Shown here piece after piece: positions 35,518 through 44,535 of a DNA stretch of 64,000 bases. The notes beneath the pieces are model-generated. The model was not told the origin of the DNA. It searched no databases and saw only the letters and a program-made list of their open reading frames with translations. This DNA is from an uncultured Ruminococcus sp. (GTDB lineage: Bacteria; Bacillota; Clostridia; Oscillospirales; Acutalibacteraceae). The position numbers and the translations under genes were made by a program. The stretch is taken from NCBI GenBank assembly GCA_900539465.1, contig UQCF01000010.1, positions 20,515-84,514 of the forward strand, read 5' to 3'. Each line of letters starts with the position of its first letter. Within the stretch, counting starts at the first letter, position 1.

Positions 35518-37086
35518 TCAAGTTTCGTTATATGTGCGGGCTTTTTCAAACTCTTCTTCAATCTGTTTTGAGGGTTTCTCTGTGCAAAGCGAAACCACTA
35601 CTATAAATATGCACGAAACAAGGAACGCCGGAAGAAGCTCGTATATTCCGAATACGCCGCCGAGGGGTTTTAACAAAAGTTTCCATACAAATACGGTAAT
35701 TCCGCCGGAAAGCATACCTGCAATCGCGCCGGCTCTGTTGACTCTCTTCCAGAAAAGCGAGAACAAAATTATCGGACCGAATGTTGCACCGAATCCCGAC
35801 CATGCAAATGAAACGACCTCAAAAATAACGCTGTTTTCGTTCCATGCAATCGCAATACCGACAGCGGTTATTACAAGAAGTATAATTCTTGAAAGCTTCA
35901 TAACCTGCTTATCTGTGGCGTCTTTTTTGATTATACCCTCAAAGAGATTCTTTGAAACCGCAGAAGCGGCAATAAGAAGGTATGAATCGGAAGAGCTGAT
36001 TGTTGCGGCAAGGATACCTGCCATAACAACGCCTGCGAGAAGCGGGTGGAAAAGAAGCTGTGCAAGATGTGCAAACACATTTTCGGCACCGCTTTGAGTT
36101 GCGAGAGCCGCATCTGTGGGAAGAATAAATCTGCCGAGTACGCCGATAGACACGGCCGCCGTAAGAGAAATGAGAACCCAAACGGTTGCAATGCGGCGGG
36201 ACATTTTAAGCTCCGAGCTTTTACGAATTGCCATAAAGCGAAGAAGAACCTGCGGAACGCCGAAATATCCGAGACCCCATGAAAGAGTTGAAAGTATGGT
36301 AAGCACGCTGTATTTTGAAGAGTCGCCGAAAAGAGGCGAGTTGTTAACAGCCTGCTGAACACCGTCTGCATCTGTAACGGGAGTTGCCGTTGCGGTAAGG
36401 GAGAGATAACCGGGAATCTCTCTTGCATTTTGAATAACTGCTTCTATTCCGCCGGCATGAATAACACCGCATACAAGCACGCCTACAAGGGCGATAATCA
36501 TAACCACCGCCTGCATAAAATCAGACGCGCTCTCTGCGAGGAAACCGCCGAGGATAGTGTATATAAGAACAAATGCGGCACCTACAAACAGCATTGAATG
36601 ATATGAGTAGCCGAAAAGACCCGAGAACAGTTTGCCGCAAGTTACAAAACAGCTCGCCGCATAGATTGTGAAGAAAATAAGGATAAAAACAGCAGATATG
36701 CCGAGAATAACCTTTTTCTTTTCATGAAAGCGGTTGCTCAAAAAATCGGGAACGGTTATTGAATCGCCCGACACAATGGAATATGACCTGAGTCTTTTTG
36801 AAACAATAAGCCAGTTGACATAAGTGCCGACGGCAAGGCCGATAGCTGTCCATGCGGCGTCCGCAATTCCGCACCAATATGCAACGCCGGGCAAGCCCAT
36901 CAAAAGCCAGCCACTCATGTCTGAGGCTTCTGCGCTCATTGCCGCAACCCACGGTCCGAGTGAACGCCCGCCGAGAAAGTAATTCTCTGAGTTTTGCTGT
37001 GATCTCTTGGCAAAAAATACACCTATCATGATAACGATGAGTATATATCCTACCATGGCAATCAACAGCTGAATTTTGTCATCCAT
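35518..37086 (-). CDS. putP: Sodium/proline symporter
   Basis: A 522-residue sodium:solute symporter with about 13 membrane segments. Motifs are SENYFLGGRSLGPWVAAMSAEASDMSGWLLMGLPG near the start (the sodium and substrate region, with the Asp-Met-Ser-Gly-Trp typical of PutP), GLGYFGVPQVLLRFMAI and ISSSDSYLLIAASAVSKN. It imports L-proline with Na+. GAGGGATGA precedes the ATG. A 13-base inverted repeat overlies its promoter. It follows the NhaC-type gene's direction but has its own promoter and terminator. Confidence 0.92.
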   Translation of the reverse strand: MDDKIQLLIAMVGYILIVIMIGVFFAKRSQQNSENYFLGGRSLGPWVAAMSAEASDMSGWLLMGLPGVAYWCGIADAAWTAIGLAVGTYVNWLIVSKRLRSYSIVSGDSITVPDFLSNRFHEKKKVILGISAVFILIFFTIYAASCFVTCGKLFSGLFGYSYHSMLFVGAAFVLIYTILGGFLAESASDFMQAVVMIIALVGVLVCGVIHAGGIEAVIQNAREIPGYLSLTATATPVTDADGVQQAVNNSPLFGDSSKYSVLTILSTLSWGLGYFGVPQVLLRFMAIRKSSELKMSRRIATVWVLISLTAAVSIGVLGRFILPTDAALATQSGAENVFAHLAQLLFHPLLAGVVMAGILAATISSSDSYLLIAASAVSKNLFEGIIKKDATDKQVMKLSRIILLVITAVGIAIAWNENSVIFEVVSFAWSGFGATFGPIILFSLFWKRVNRAGAIAGMLSGGITVFVWKLLLKPLGGVFGIYELLPAFLVSCIFIVVVSLCTEKPSKQIEEEFEKARTYNET

Positions 37087-37106
37087 TTAATCATCCCTCA
37101 AAATTT

Positions 37107-37151
37107 ATTTATGATAAAACATCATAGAATTTATGACATTTTATCATAAAT
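37107..37151. promoter_or_regulatory. Inverted repeat over the putP promoter
   Basis: Perfect 13-base arms ATTTATGATAAAA (37107-37119) and TTTTATCATAAAT (37139-37151), 19 bases apart, with further ATCATA and TTATGA half-sites between. The -10 box lies within the right arm. Probably a binding site for an unknown regulator. Confidence 0.5.
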
Positions 37152-37166
37152 AGAAATCAAATACAA
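37138..37166 (-). promoter_or_regulatory. Promoter of putP
   Basis: On the minus strand TTGTAT (37161-37166), 17-base spacer, TAAAAT (37138-37143). Confidence 0.5.
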
Positions 37167-37196
37167 CAAAAATTTTTAATTTAGGCAGATAACGGT

Positions 37197-37233
37197 AAAA
37201 GTGCCTGTCATTTAAGCATGGCAGGCACTTTTT
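37197..37233 (-). terminator. Terminator after ricT
   Basis: A 15-base stem with one G-U pair: AAAAGTGCCTGTCAT (37197-37211) with ATGGCAGGCACTTTT (37218-37232). It lies directly after the ricT stop at 37238. Confidence 0.85.
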
Positions 37234-37237
37234 GTTA

Positions 37238-38101
37238 TCATTCAATATCTTTAAGAGCTTCGAGCTCGTCTTTTTCAACCTGAATTTTTTTATCTCTTAT
37301 AACCTTTACGTCTCTGCGGTCATATGCGGCCGGAGCGGCGTCCGCTTTTTTATCAAGCTGAACCTTTACGATTCCGCGAAGAAGGTTAACGTCAACCACT
37401 TTACCGCGACCCTCCGGCGTTTCAACTATTGCGCCCGTTTTTGGGGTAATTCTCAAAAGATGGTCATAAGCGTTTTGCTCATATTTAAGGCAGCACATAA
37501 GTCTGCCGCAGGTTCCGCTGATTTTTGTAGGGTTGAGCGAGAGTCCCTGCTCCTTAGCCATTTTGACCGTAACGGGCTGAAAGTCGCCGAGGAATGAGCT
37601 GCAGCAAAACGGTCTGCCGCAGATACCGATGCCGCCGAGCATCTTTGACTCGTCGCGCACGCCGATTTGGCGAAGTTCTATTCTTGTGTGGAATACGCTC
37701 GCAAGGTCTTTAACAAGCTCGCGGAAATCAACTCTTCCGTCTGCGGTGAAATAAAAGAGTATTTTGCTGTTGTCAAAGGTGTATTCAATATCAACAAGCT
37801 TCATATCAAGCCCATGCTTGAGTATTTTCTTTTCGCATATTTCAAAAGCTTCTTTTTCTTTCTTTTTATTTTCTTTTACTTTGTCGATATCCTCGTCTGT
37901 GGCAACGCGCACAAGCTTTTTGAGGGGCTTTACTATTTCTTCCTCGCTGACATCGCGGTTCTCCATAGCTACCTCGCCGCACTCAACGCCGCGCGCAGTC
38001 TCTACAATAACCATATCGCCCTTTTTAAGGGAGTGTCCGTCAGGGTCAAAATAATAAACCTTGCCGACTTCTTTAAATCTTACACCGACTACTTCTGCCA
38101 T
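37238..38101 (-). CDS. ricT: PSP1-domain protein RicT (YaaT)
   Basis: A 287-residue cytoplasmic protein of the PSP1/YaaT family. In Bacillus, RicT works with RicA and RicF as a complex that binds 4Fe-4S clusters and helps RNase Y process mRNAs. The conserved Cys set is visible in GGIGICGRPFCCSSFL and ISGTCGRLMCCLKYE. The C-terminus is extended and Lys-rich. AAGGAG stands 10 bases before the ATG at 38101, so an upstream start inside holB is rejected. The order darA-holB-ricT is a conserved Bacillota arrangement. Confidence 0.92.
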   Translation of the reverse strand: MAEVVGVRFKEVGKVYYFDPDGHSLKKGDMVIVETARGVECGEVAMENRDVSEEEIVKPLKKLVRVATDEDIDKVKENKKKEKEAFEICEKKILKHGLDMKLVDIEYTFDNSKILFYFTADGRVDFRELVKDLASVFHTRIELRQIGVRDESKMLGGIGICGRPFCCSSFLGDFQPVTVKMAKEQGLSLNPTKISGTCGRLMCCLKYEQNAYDHLLRITPKTGAIVETPEGRGKVVDVNLLRGIVKVQLDKKADAAPAAYDRRDVKVIRDKKIQVEKDELEALKDIE

Positions 38102-38114
38102 AGGTGTTATCTCC

Positions 38115-38996
38115 TTATCCCCTCGCCGTTTGCCGCATAACACTGCAAAACCGTGTTATAAGCAAGTTGAGGTTTGCGTTTTTTTGTATCAATGCACTCA
38201 GCTCATTAGTTTTGTCAATCAAGTTTAAAAGATTGGGCAAAGCCAATGACGAGGCAAGCCTCGCTGCCGCCTCGGTTTCGTCACCGATAAACGGAGCGTT
38301 ATTTTTATATGCAACGGCGTCTCTGAAAATCACCTGCATTTTTTGAAGAGTTAAGCTTAACAGCTCCTTATCTTTTTCAAAGACACCTGTTTGTGACATA
38401 AAATCATATTCGGCGCTTGACAAAATGCTCACTGCAAGTGATTTTGCCAAATCATGCGCCTTTTGTTCTTTTTCGTCCGAAATCTTTTTTTCTCCGCTCA
38501 AAAAATATCCTGTTGCTCTTGAACGGATAGTCTCAAGCATTGAAGCCGGAACATCACTGCAAAGAATGAATTTGACATCTTTCGGCGGCTCCTCAAGTAT
38601 TTTTAAAAAGGCATTCTGCGCGCCTGAATTCATTGTTTGAGCGTCTTTTATTATAAATATTTTGCCATCTGCTTCGTTTGGCTTTATGTAAGCGGACGGA
38701 ATTATATTATCTCTGACAATTTTAACCGAAAACTCTTTTTTATCTTTCTCACGTTCAAAAGTCAATACATCGGGGTGCGAGCGGTGCATTATCTTTTGGC
38801 AATTTCTGCACACTCCGCAAGGCTTGTCCCCGTCTGCCGTACACAATGCGGCGCTTGCCAAAAACAGCGCAAACTCATATGCGGAATCGGCATCCGGCGA
38901 ATAAGCGATTATGGCATGAGGCAGTCTGCCTGCCGCAATATGCGACGAGAGCTCTGCCTTTGCCTTTTGAGAAAGGCCGAAATCATTAACTGTCAT
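38115..38996 (-). CDS. holB: DNA polymerase III delta-prime subunit
   Basis: A 293-residue clamp-loader subunit. Motifs are RLPHAIIAYSPD, the zinc-binding Cys set around ALCTADGDKPCGVCRNCQKI, IFIIKDAQTMNSGAQNAFLKILEEPP and TIRSRATGYFL. The P-loop region (SPDADSAYEFA) lacks the GKT lysine, as expected for a delta-prime subunit, which does not hydrolyse ATP. It sits 13 bases before ricT and 2 bases after darA. Confidence 0.9.
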   Translation of the reverse strand: MTVNDFGLSQKAKAELSSHIAAGRLPHAIIAYSPDADSAYEFALFLASAALCTADGDKPCGVCRNCQKIMHRSHPDVLTFEREKDKKEFSVKIVRDNIIPSAYIKPNEADGKIFIIKDAQTMNSGAQNAFLKILEEPPKDVKFILCSDVPASMLETIRSRATGYFLSGEKKISDEKEQKAHDLAKSLAVSILSSAEYDFMSQTGVFEKDKELLSLTLQKMQVIFRDAVAYKNNAPFIGDETEAAARLASSLALPNLLNLIDKTNELSALIQKNANLNLLITRFCSVMRQTARG

Positions 38997-38998
38997 AA

Positions 38999-39322
38999 TT
39001 ACATCTTATAAAACTGCTCAACATCAAGAATAAACACGGTTGCGCCGCCTACGGTTATTTTAACCGGCACCGAATTTATCATTTCGGTTGCATATGCTGG
39101 CATAACAGATGTTATCTCTTCGCGTTTGGAGCAGTTTTGTCTGAGAATTTCAAGTGCTTTTTCGAGTCTTTCTTCTTCAACACCCATTATAAGAGTGAGG
39201 TTGCCCGCCTTTAAAAATCCGCCGGTGGTCGAAAGCTTGGTGGCATAAAGACCCGCTCGGCTGATTTCGCTGAGGACCTTATGAGAGTCGTCGTTGTTTA
39301 TTATAGCTATTATAAGTTTCAT
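38999..39322 (-). CDS. darA: Cyclic di-AMP receptor DarA (YaaQ/PstA)
   Basis: A 107-residue PII-like protein. MKLIIAIINNDDSHKVL, TKLSTTGGFLKAGNLTLIMGVEE and VKITVGGATVFILDVEQF match the YaaQ/DarA family, whose trimers bind c-di-AMP at the TTGGFL loop. Unlike PII proteins it has swapped loop lengths. It heads the darA-holB-ricT group. Its signalling partner in any species is poorly known. Confidence 0.92.
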   Translation of the reverse strand: MKLIIAIINNDDSHKVLSEISRAGLYATKLSTTGGFLKAGNLTLIMGVEEERLEKALEILRQNCSKREEITSVMPAYATEMINSVPVKITVGGATVFILDVEQFYKM

Positions 39323-39344
39323 AAAAACGTCCTTTCTTTAAGCT

Positions 39345-40295
39345 TTAAGAAAATGTTGTTACAAATGCAATTATAAGCGGCATTGTCAATATTGAAATAA
39401 AGCTGACGAGCGCCACGGTCTGCGAAGCAAGCGAAGTATCTTTGCCGTACTTTGCGCTGAACATGACCGTGTTGTTTGCCGACGGAGCACATGATGAAAT
39501 CATCAAAGCACACATCAGCGTTCCGCCGAGGCCGAAAGCTTTATATATCAAAAACATAACGGCAGGAAGCATCAACAGCTTTATCAGTGCCGCAAGCAAA
39601 ATCTTTTTTCTTTTAAAAAGAGATGAAAGATTTGTGTTTGCAAGGAATGTGCCGAAAACAATCATTGCAAGCGGAGTCTGCATTGCGTCGATATAAGCCA
39701 CGGGTGCCGTGACGATTCTGGGCAAATCAATATTCAGCAAATAAAACGGAAGACCGACTGCCACCGCCAAAACGCCGGGATTTAAAAGCAGTGTTTTAAA
39801 ATTGAATTTCCCCTTGCCGGTGTCCATAATATAAATACCGTGCGTAAATGAGATTATATTAAACGCAATCACAACGCCGGAGCAATAAAACACACCTTCG
39901 CTGCCGAGTATCGCATCGGTAAGCGGCAAGGTCATATAACCGACATTGCCGTAAATACTGGCAAATTTATATACGGCATTTTCATCGGCATCTCCCCTTT
40001 TATAAACCGGGTAAGAAATGATGATTGCCGCAAAGTGAATTAAAAATCCGCAGCCGACCGCTATCAAAAGCTTTTTTGCCGAGTCGGCGGAATAGCTTTG
40101 CGAAAAGAACGAATTTATTATCACTGCCGGTGTAACGATATAAAATAAAAGGTCTGTGCACGCCTTTGCCGTTTTTTCGGTAAAGATTTTTGTTTTGTCG
40201 GCTATGAAACCGACAAGCACAAGAATATAAAGTATACCCACCTGTTCGGCGGCAATTTTAACATTTGAAATAAAAGCCGATGAATCCTCAAACAT
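39345..40295 (-). CDS. AEC-family transporter (auxin efflux carrier/malate permease type)
   Basis: A 316-residue membrane protein with ten predicted segments in two sets of five. The family features are YILVLVGFIADKTKIFTEK near the start, FYIVTPAVIINSF, and SSCAPSANNTVMFSAKYG before the last segments. Bacterial AEC proteins export or import malate and similar organic acids. Lying in the same run as citrate synthase it may handle a C4 or C6 acid, but this is inferred. GAGGG precedes the ATG. Confidence 0.85.
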   Translation of the reverse strand: MFEDSSAFISNVKIAAEQVGILYILVLVGFIADKTKIFTEKTAKACTDLLFYIVTPAVIINSFFSQSYSADSAKKLLIAVGCGFLIHFAAIIISYPVYKRGDADENAVYKFASIYGNVGYMTLPLTDAILGSEGVFYCSGVVIAFNIISFTHGIYIMDTGKGKFNFKTLLLNPGVLAVAVGLPFYLLNIDLPRIVTAPVAYIDAMQTPLAMIVFGTFLANTNLSSLFKRKKILLAALIKLLMLPAVMFLIYKAFGLGGTLMCALMISSCAPSANNTVMFSAKYGKDTSLASQTVALVSFISILTMPLIIAFVTTFS

Positions 40296-40304
40296 TTACA
40301 ACCC

Positions 40305-41201
40305 TCAAGCTACGGGATTTTTCTTATTACCTTTAGCGTTAGTATGCGCTTGTGACATTAAAACACTCAAAATCATTATTGCAAGTGCAAAATCGCAAGT
40401 TTGAATACCGTATCCATTCGGGAGAAGATCTCCCCTGCCGATTATGAGCAAAACCGCTCTCGGTACAAAGCAGGCGAGTGAAAATACCGCCGCGGGTATT
40501 CCGTAGGCAAAGAGCTTCCAATAATTCTCGCCCTTATCAACCTTAGAAACATTCTGAGCAAAAACATAAAGGAAAAGCATAACAAAAACTATTGCAAAAA
40601 GCTCTATCAAAAGGTCTGAAACATTTATAAAGCTGATGGTTCTCTTGAACCTTGCGAGCAAACGCATAACCGCCCAAAGAGGTGCGGCAAGAGCAATAAT
40701 TTTAACAGACGGCGCAATATTCTTTTTAGCGGCGCTGCCACCGGCGAGAGTGAAGAAATAAACCGCCGAAACTATTGCAAAAACAGCCTGTGCCGCAAGT
40801 ATATTTCCGCCTTTTTGAGAAATATACTGCATTAAAGTGTTGTCAAAGTTATATTCGTATGACGAATAAATCTCTAAAAAATCAGAAACACAAACGGCTG
40901 CGTCCGCAATCATACCGATTGCCGCTATACCGTAGATAACTGCGCCGCCGACGGGTGAAAGCCCCGTTGGCATTGCCTTTAGCTTTTTGCGGTTTACAAG
41001 CGAAATCACGATACTGAAAACAACAATAAAAGCCATTACGGCATACATGAGATATACAGAAAAATCTTTTTTGGCATAAAAGCCGGTCTCGGGTTCAAGA
41101 ATCTTAAAATACTGATAAACCCTCAGCGGAAGAAAAATTATTATCGCCGCTGCCGCCGCAACAAATGAAGCTAAAAAAGGATAATCTTTTTTATTTTTCA
41201 T
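40305..41201 (-). CDS. Uncharacterised multi-pass membrane protein
   Basis: A 298-residue protein with eight hydrophobic segments. Short charged loops separate them (NRKKLKAMPTG, GSAAKKNIAP, FKRTISF), and the Lys/Asn-rich C-terminus is cytoplasmic. I do not recognise the family. It lies between citrate synthase (17 bases) and the AEC transporter (9 bases), so the three form one transcription unit. Confidence 0.7.
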   Translation of the reverse strand: MKNKKDYPFLASFVAAAAAIIIFLPLRVYQYFKILEPETGFYAKKDFSVYLMYAVMAFIVVFSIVISLVNRKKLKAMPTGLSPVGGAVIYGIAAIGMIADAAVCVSDFLEIYSSYEYNFDNTLMQYISQKGGNILAAQAVFAIVSAVYFFTLAGGSAAKKNIAPSVKIIALAAPLWAVMRLLARFKRTISFINVSDLLIELFAIVFVMLFLYVFAQNVSKVDKGENYWKLFAYGIPAAVFSLACFVPRAVLLIIGRGDLLPNGYGIQTCDFALAIMILSVLMSQAHTNAKGNKKNPVA

Positions 41202-41218
41202 ATAAAGTCACTCGATTC

Positions 41219-42640
41219 TTATTTTTTTATACGTTCCGAAACGGGAACATAATCGTTTTCAACTACGGGAGCTGCCGACCTTTGAGAAAGCTCAACATAA
41301 TTTCTCGGAGCAGCAACGCTCTTGTAAGCAGGTCTAATTATTCTGTTGCCTGTTGTAAGCTCTTCTATTCTGTGAGCAGACCAGCCGGCTACACGCGCAA
41401 CCGCAAACAAAGGCGTGTAGAGATCCTGCGGAATATCAAGCATTTTATAAATGAAGCCGGAATACAAATCTACATTTGCACAAAGCGGTTTATTGACGCC
41501 CTTATGCTCTCTGAATACCTTGGGGGTTAAACGCTCGACGGCGTCAATGAGGTTAAACTCTTCTGTTCTGCCGCATTTCTCCGCAAATTTGCGCGCCTCT
41601 TCTTTAAGAATTACCGCCCTCGGGTCGGAAAGCGTATACACCGCATGACCCATGCCGTATATAAGTCCGCTCTTATCAAAAACCTCTCTGTTTATAATTT
41701 TAATAAGGTATTTTTCTACGTTTTCGTCCTTTGTTATATCGCCTGCATTTTCTCTTATATCGTCGAGCATATTAGACACTTTGATGTTTGCACCGCCGTG
41801 CCTCGGTCCTTTAAGAGAGCCTATGCCTGCGGCTATCGCAGAATAAGTATCGGTGCCGCTCGAAGTCAGAACGCGCGTTGCAAAGCTCGAATTGTTGCCG
41901 CCGCCGTGCTCTGCGTGCATCATCAGGCAAGTATCAAGAAGAAGTGCCTCATCCTTTGTGAACTTGCGGTCTGAGCGTATTGAATTGAGTATACATTCTG
42001 CCGTGCTCTGCCAGGGCTTAATCGGATGTATGTACATACTCTTTCCGTAAAAATGACGGCGTTTGACCTGATATGAATATGACATGATCGCCGGAAGTCT
42101 TGCAATAAGCTGAACAGACTGCCTTATGACATTGTCTACCGAAGTATCGTCGGGATTATCGTCATAGGAATAAAGCGCAAGAACGCTTCTTGCAAGCTTG
42201 TTCATTATATCTTTTGACGGAGCCTTCATTATCATGTCTTCGCTGAATCCGGGCGGAAGCTCGCGGCATTTGCCGAGAATTTCCATAAAAGTATCCAGCT
42301 GTTCTTTATTCGGCAAAAACCCGAATATCAAAAGCCATACGACCTCTTCGTAGCCGAATCGCCTTTCTTTTTGCGCACTTCTGACGATTTCGGACATATC
42401 GTATCCGCGGTAAAACAAATGACCCTCGTGGGGTACAAGCTCGCCGTCGTTGAGATAATAACCGTCAACCGAGCATACTCTGGTAAGACCCGCCATAACT
42501 CCCGTACCGTCGGAGTTTCTCAGACCTCTTTTAACACCGTAGCGTTCAAAATATGCCGGGTTAATAGCGTTAACCTTTTTTATATTGCTTATGAGAAAAT
42601 CAAGATTCTCTTTAGTAAGCGGAGTTGACTCTGTAACCAC
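41219..42640 (-). CDS. gltA: Citrate synthase
   Basis: A 473-residue citrate synthase, joining acetyl-CoA and oxaloacetate. The catalytic core shows CLMMHAEHGGGNNSSFATRVL with the first catalytic His, AIAAGIGSLKGPRHGGANIKV with the second, and GMGHAVYTLSDPRAVIL with the third block holding the Asp-neighbouring segment. The N-terminal 60 residues are longer than in short bacterial forms, which is common in Clostridia. The start is GTG at 42640 after AAGGTGGTG. A methylcitrate synthase role cannot be excluded. First gene of a three-gene run. Confidence 0.9.
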   Translation of the reverse strand: MVTESTPLTKENLDFLISNIKKVNAINPAYFERYGVKRGLRNSDGTGVMAGLTRVCSVDGYYLNDGELVPHEGHLFYRGYDMSEIVRSAQKERRFGYEEVVWLLIFGFLPNKEQLDTFMEILGKCRELPPGFSEDMIMKAPSKDIMNKLARSVLALYSYDDNPDDTSVDNVIRQSVQLIARLPAIMSYSYQVKRRHFYGKSMYIHPIKPWQSTAECILNSIRSDRKFTKDEALLLDTCLMMHAEHGGGNNSSFATRVLTSSGTDTYSAIAAGIGSLKGPRHGGANIKVSNMLDDIRENAGDITKDENVEKYLIKIINREVFDKSGLIYGMGHAVYTLSDPRAVILKEEARKFAEKCGRTEEFNLIDAVERLTPKVFREHKGVNKPLCANVDLYSGFIYKMLDIPQDLYTPLFAVARVAGWSAHRIEELTTGNRIIRPAYKSVAAPRNYVELSQRSAAPVVENDYVPVSERIKK

Positions 42641-42668
42641 TATAACACCACCTTAATAATTACTCTTG

Positions 42669-42698
42669 ATTATACAACAAAATCCGCTTTCAAGTCAA
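42669..42698 (-). promoter_or_regulatory. Promoter of the citrate synthase operon
   Basis: On the minus strand TTGACT (42693-42698), 18-base spacer, TATAAT (42669-42674), about 30 bases before the GTG. Confidence 0.65.
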
Positions 42699-42761
42699 GA
42701 AAAATAGAAACATATGCATTAAAAAGTGCGGCAATGCAAAAAATATGCACTCGGCAGATAT

Positions 42762-42795
42762 AAAAAACGGCCTGAATTATCCGTAAATAAGGCCG
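42762..42795 (-). terminator. Orphan minus-strand terminator
   Basis: CGGCCT (42768-42773) pairs with AGGCCG (42790-42795), followed on the minus strand by six T bases. It lies upstream of the citrate synthase promoter and no minus-strand gene ends here, so it has no obvious client. Confidence 0.5.
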
Positions 42796-42808
42796 ATAAA
42801 TCAAACAG

Positions 42809-42836
42809 TTGAAAAGAGTCGATTTTATGTTATAAT
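42809..42836 (+). promoter_or_regulatory. Promoter of the 7TM sensor / LuxR-type signalling operon
   Basis: TTGAAA (42809-42814), 16-base spacer, TATAAT (42831-42836), 34 bases before the GTG at 42871. Confidence 0.65.
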
Positions 42837-42870
42837 CTAATTTATACAAAAGAGAGACGGGGTAAGCGGC

Positions 42871-44535
42871 GTGACAAGTCAGAAAAAGAAAATGTTTATA
42901 ACAGGCGGCTTGGTTTTGATTGCCGTCGTTTTGGCATATTGCTTCAGATTTATAGACAACGGCAGTTTTTATCCCACGCTGTTTTCATATCTTCGCAGCT
43001 TTATATATATAGGTATGTTTGCGGTTTGGGGACTTTCTGTGCGTCAGCGCATAGTTCAAAATCAGGTGAGGCAGTATCTTACCGGTGTTTCGCTGCTGCT
43101 GATTTTGTGGTTTACCTTTCGCTCGGCAAAATACTTTATATTTTGGCAGCCGATTGCAATAAGATACATGTGGTATCTTTTCTATCTGCCAATGCTGTTT
43201 GTGCCCATGCTTGCACTGCTGATCGCAATGTCTCTTGGCAAACCGGATGAATACAAACCGCCGAAATCAGTTTGGCTGTTGTTTGCCGTTTCGGGAGCTC
43301 TGCTTATTCTTGTACTGACAAATGATTTACATCAGTTGGTTTTTACGTTTTCCAAAGACGCGGATGTTTGGTCGGACACAAACTACGGATACGGTGCGTG
43401 TTATTTTGCCGTAATCGGATGGCAGATTCTTTGCGGCGTTGCGGCACTCGTTGTTATGCTGTTCAAATGCCGCATTAAAAACGGCAGACGCCGAATTTGG
43501 CCTGTAATTCCTTTGGCCGTTTCACTGATTTATTCCGCACTGTATTATTTAGACGTTTCGTGGCTGAAGACTTTGTTCGGCGACGTAACGGCTTTTCAAT
43601 GCCTTATGTATATGCTTTGCTTTGAGGCTTGTATCGCCTGTGGGTATATTCACTCAAATAGCCGATACGCCGATTTGTTTGCTTCTTCGGTGGGCACATC
43701 TGCCGAAATCACCGACAAAGATTACAATGTGCGTTATGCGGCGTTAAACACCGAAACTATATCCAAAGAGGACATGATAAAATCCAAACAAAGCCCTGTT
43801 ACAACCGACGGCGGCCTGACTGTTCACACCATGCCTATCGACGGCGGTTATGCCGTGTGGACAGAGGATTTATCGGCTCTGCTTGAAATTAAGGAAGAAT
43901 CCGAAAGTCTTGCCGAAGAACTGGTTGAAAGAAACAATCTGCTGCGCTATGAATACAAACGCGAAGCAAAACGGCGCAAGGTTGAGGAACAAAACCGCTT
44001 ATATGATTTGCTTCAATCGGCAACTCAAACGCAGATTGACCGCATATCCGTGCTTGCAAAAGAATATCGCAACACTTCAAAATCCGACACGCTCAGAGCC
44101 AAAAAATTGCTTTCTGAAATTGCCGTACTTTGCAGTTATATTAAGCGCCGTAAACATTTGACCTTGCTGACCGATCGCGACTATAAGGTTGCCGTCGGCG
44201 AGCTTGAGCGGGCATTTTCCGAATCTTTGCAAACCCTAAAGCTTTTGAATGTACGCAGTACGCTTTATATCGACAGCGGTATTTCTATGCTCCCGGGCAA
44301 GACCGCGGCCGCCGTATTGGACTTTTATGAGGCGGTTATTGAAAGCGACTTTGAAAATCCGGCAAGCATACAAGTAAGCCTTGCAGATGCGGACGGATTG
44401 CGTTTGTCGCTCAATGTGCGCTGCAAAGCGGATTTATCCGCTTTTGCCGAAAATGAGAATGTCCGCTATTATGCAGATGAAGATGAGGGCTATCAACACA
44501 TTGTATTCTTCCCCGAAGGAGGTGCCGACAGATGA
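42871..44535 (+). CDS. Membrane sensor protein with 7TM N-terminal region, kinase-like
   Basis: A 554-residue protein. Residues about 10-260 contain seven to eight hydrophobic segments like the 7TM sensor region of some Clostridial histidine kinases. Then come a PAS-like linker and a long charged coiled coil (residues about 340-400, LAEELVERNNLLRYEYKREAKRRKVEEQNRL). The C-terminal part lacks a clear H-box and the N- and G-boxes of an ATPase, so I read it as a non-catalytic sensor or a very divergent kinase. Start is GTG at 42871. It overlaps the true kinase gene by four bases (ATGA), indicating that they act together. Confidence 0.75.
   Translation: MTSQKKKMFITGGLVLIAVVLAYCFRFIDNGSFYPTLFSYLRSFIYIGMFAVWGLSVRQRIVQNQVRQYLTGVSLLLILWFTFRSAKYFIFWQPIAIRYMWYLFYLPMLFVPMLALLIAMSLGKPDEYKPPKSVWLLFAVSGALLILVLTNDLHQLVFTFSKDADVWSDTNYGYGACYFAVIGWQILCGVAALVVMLFKCRIKNGRRRIWPVIPLAVSLIYSALYYLDVSWLKTLFGDVTAFQCLMYMLCFEACIACGYIHSNSRYADLFASSVGTSAEITDKDYNVRYAALNTETISKEDMIKSKQSPVTTDGGLTVHTMPIDGGYAVWTEDLSALLEIKEESESLAEELVERNNLLRYEYKREAKRRKVEEQNRLYDLLQSATQTQIDRISVLAKEYRNTSKSDTLRAKKLLSEIAVLCSYIKRRKHLTLLTDRDYKVAVGELERAFSESLQTLKLLNVRSTLYIDSGISMLPGKTAAAVLDFYEAVIESDFENPASIQVSLADADGLRLSLNVRCKADLSAFAENENVRYYADEDEGYQHIVFFPEGGADR

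Noticed and set aside
40305..41201. Rhodopsin-like or known transporter family for the membrane protein
   Set aside because: Hydrophobic pattern alone does not support any family and no motif was recognised.
42871..44535. Ordinary histidine kinase
   Set aside because: No H-box or ATPase N/G boxes are visible, and the next overlapping gene supplies a complete kinase.
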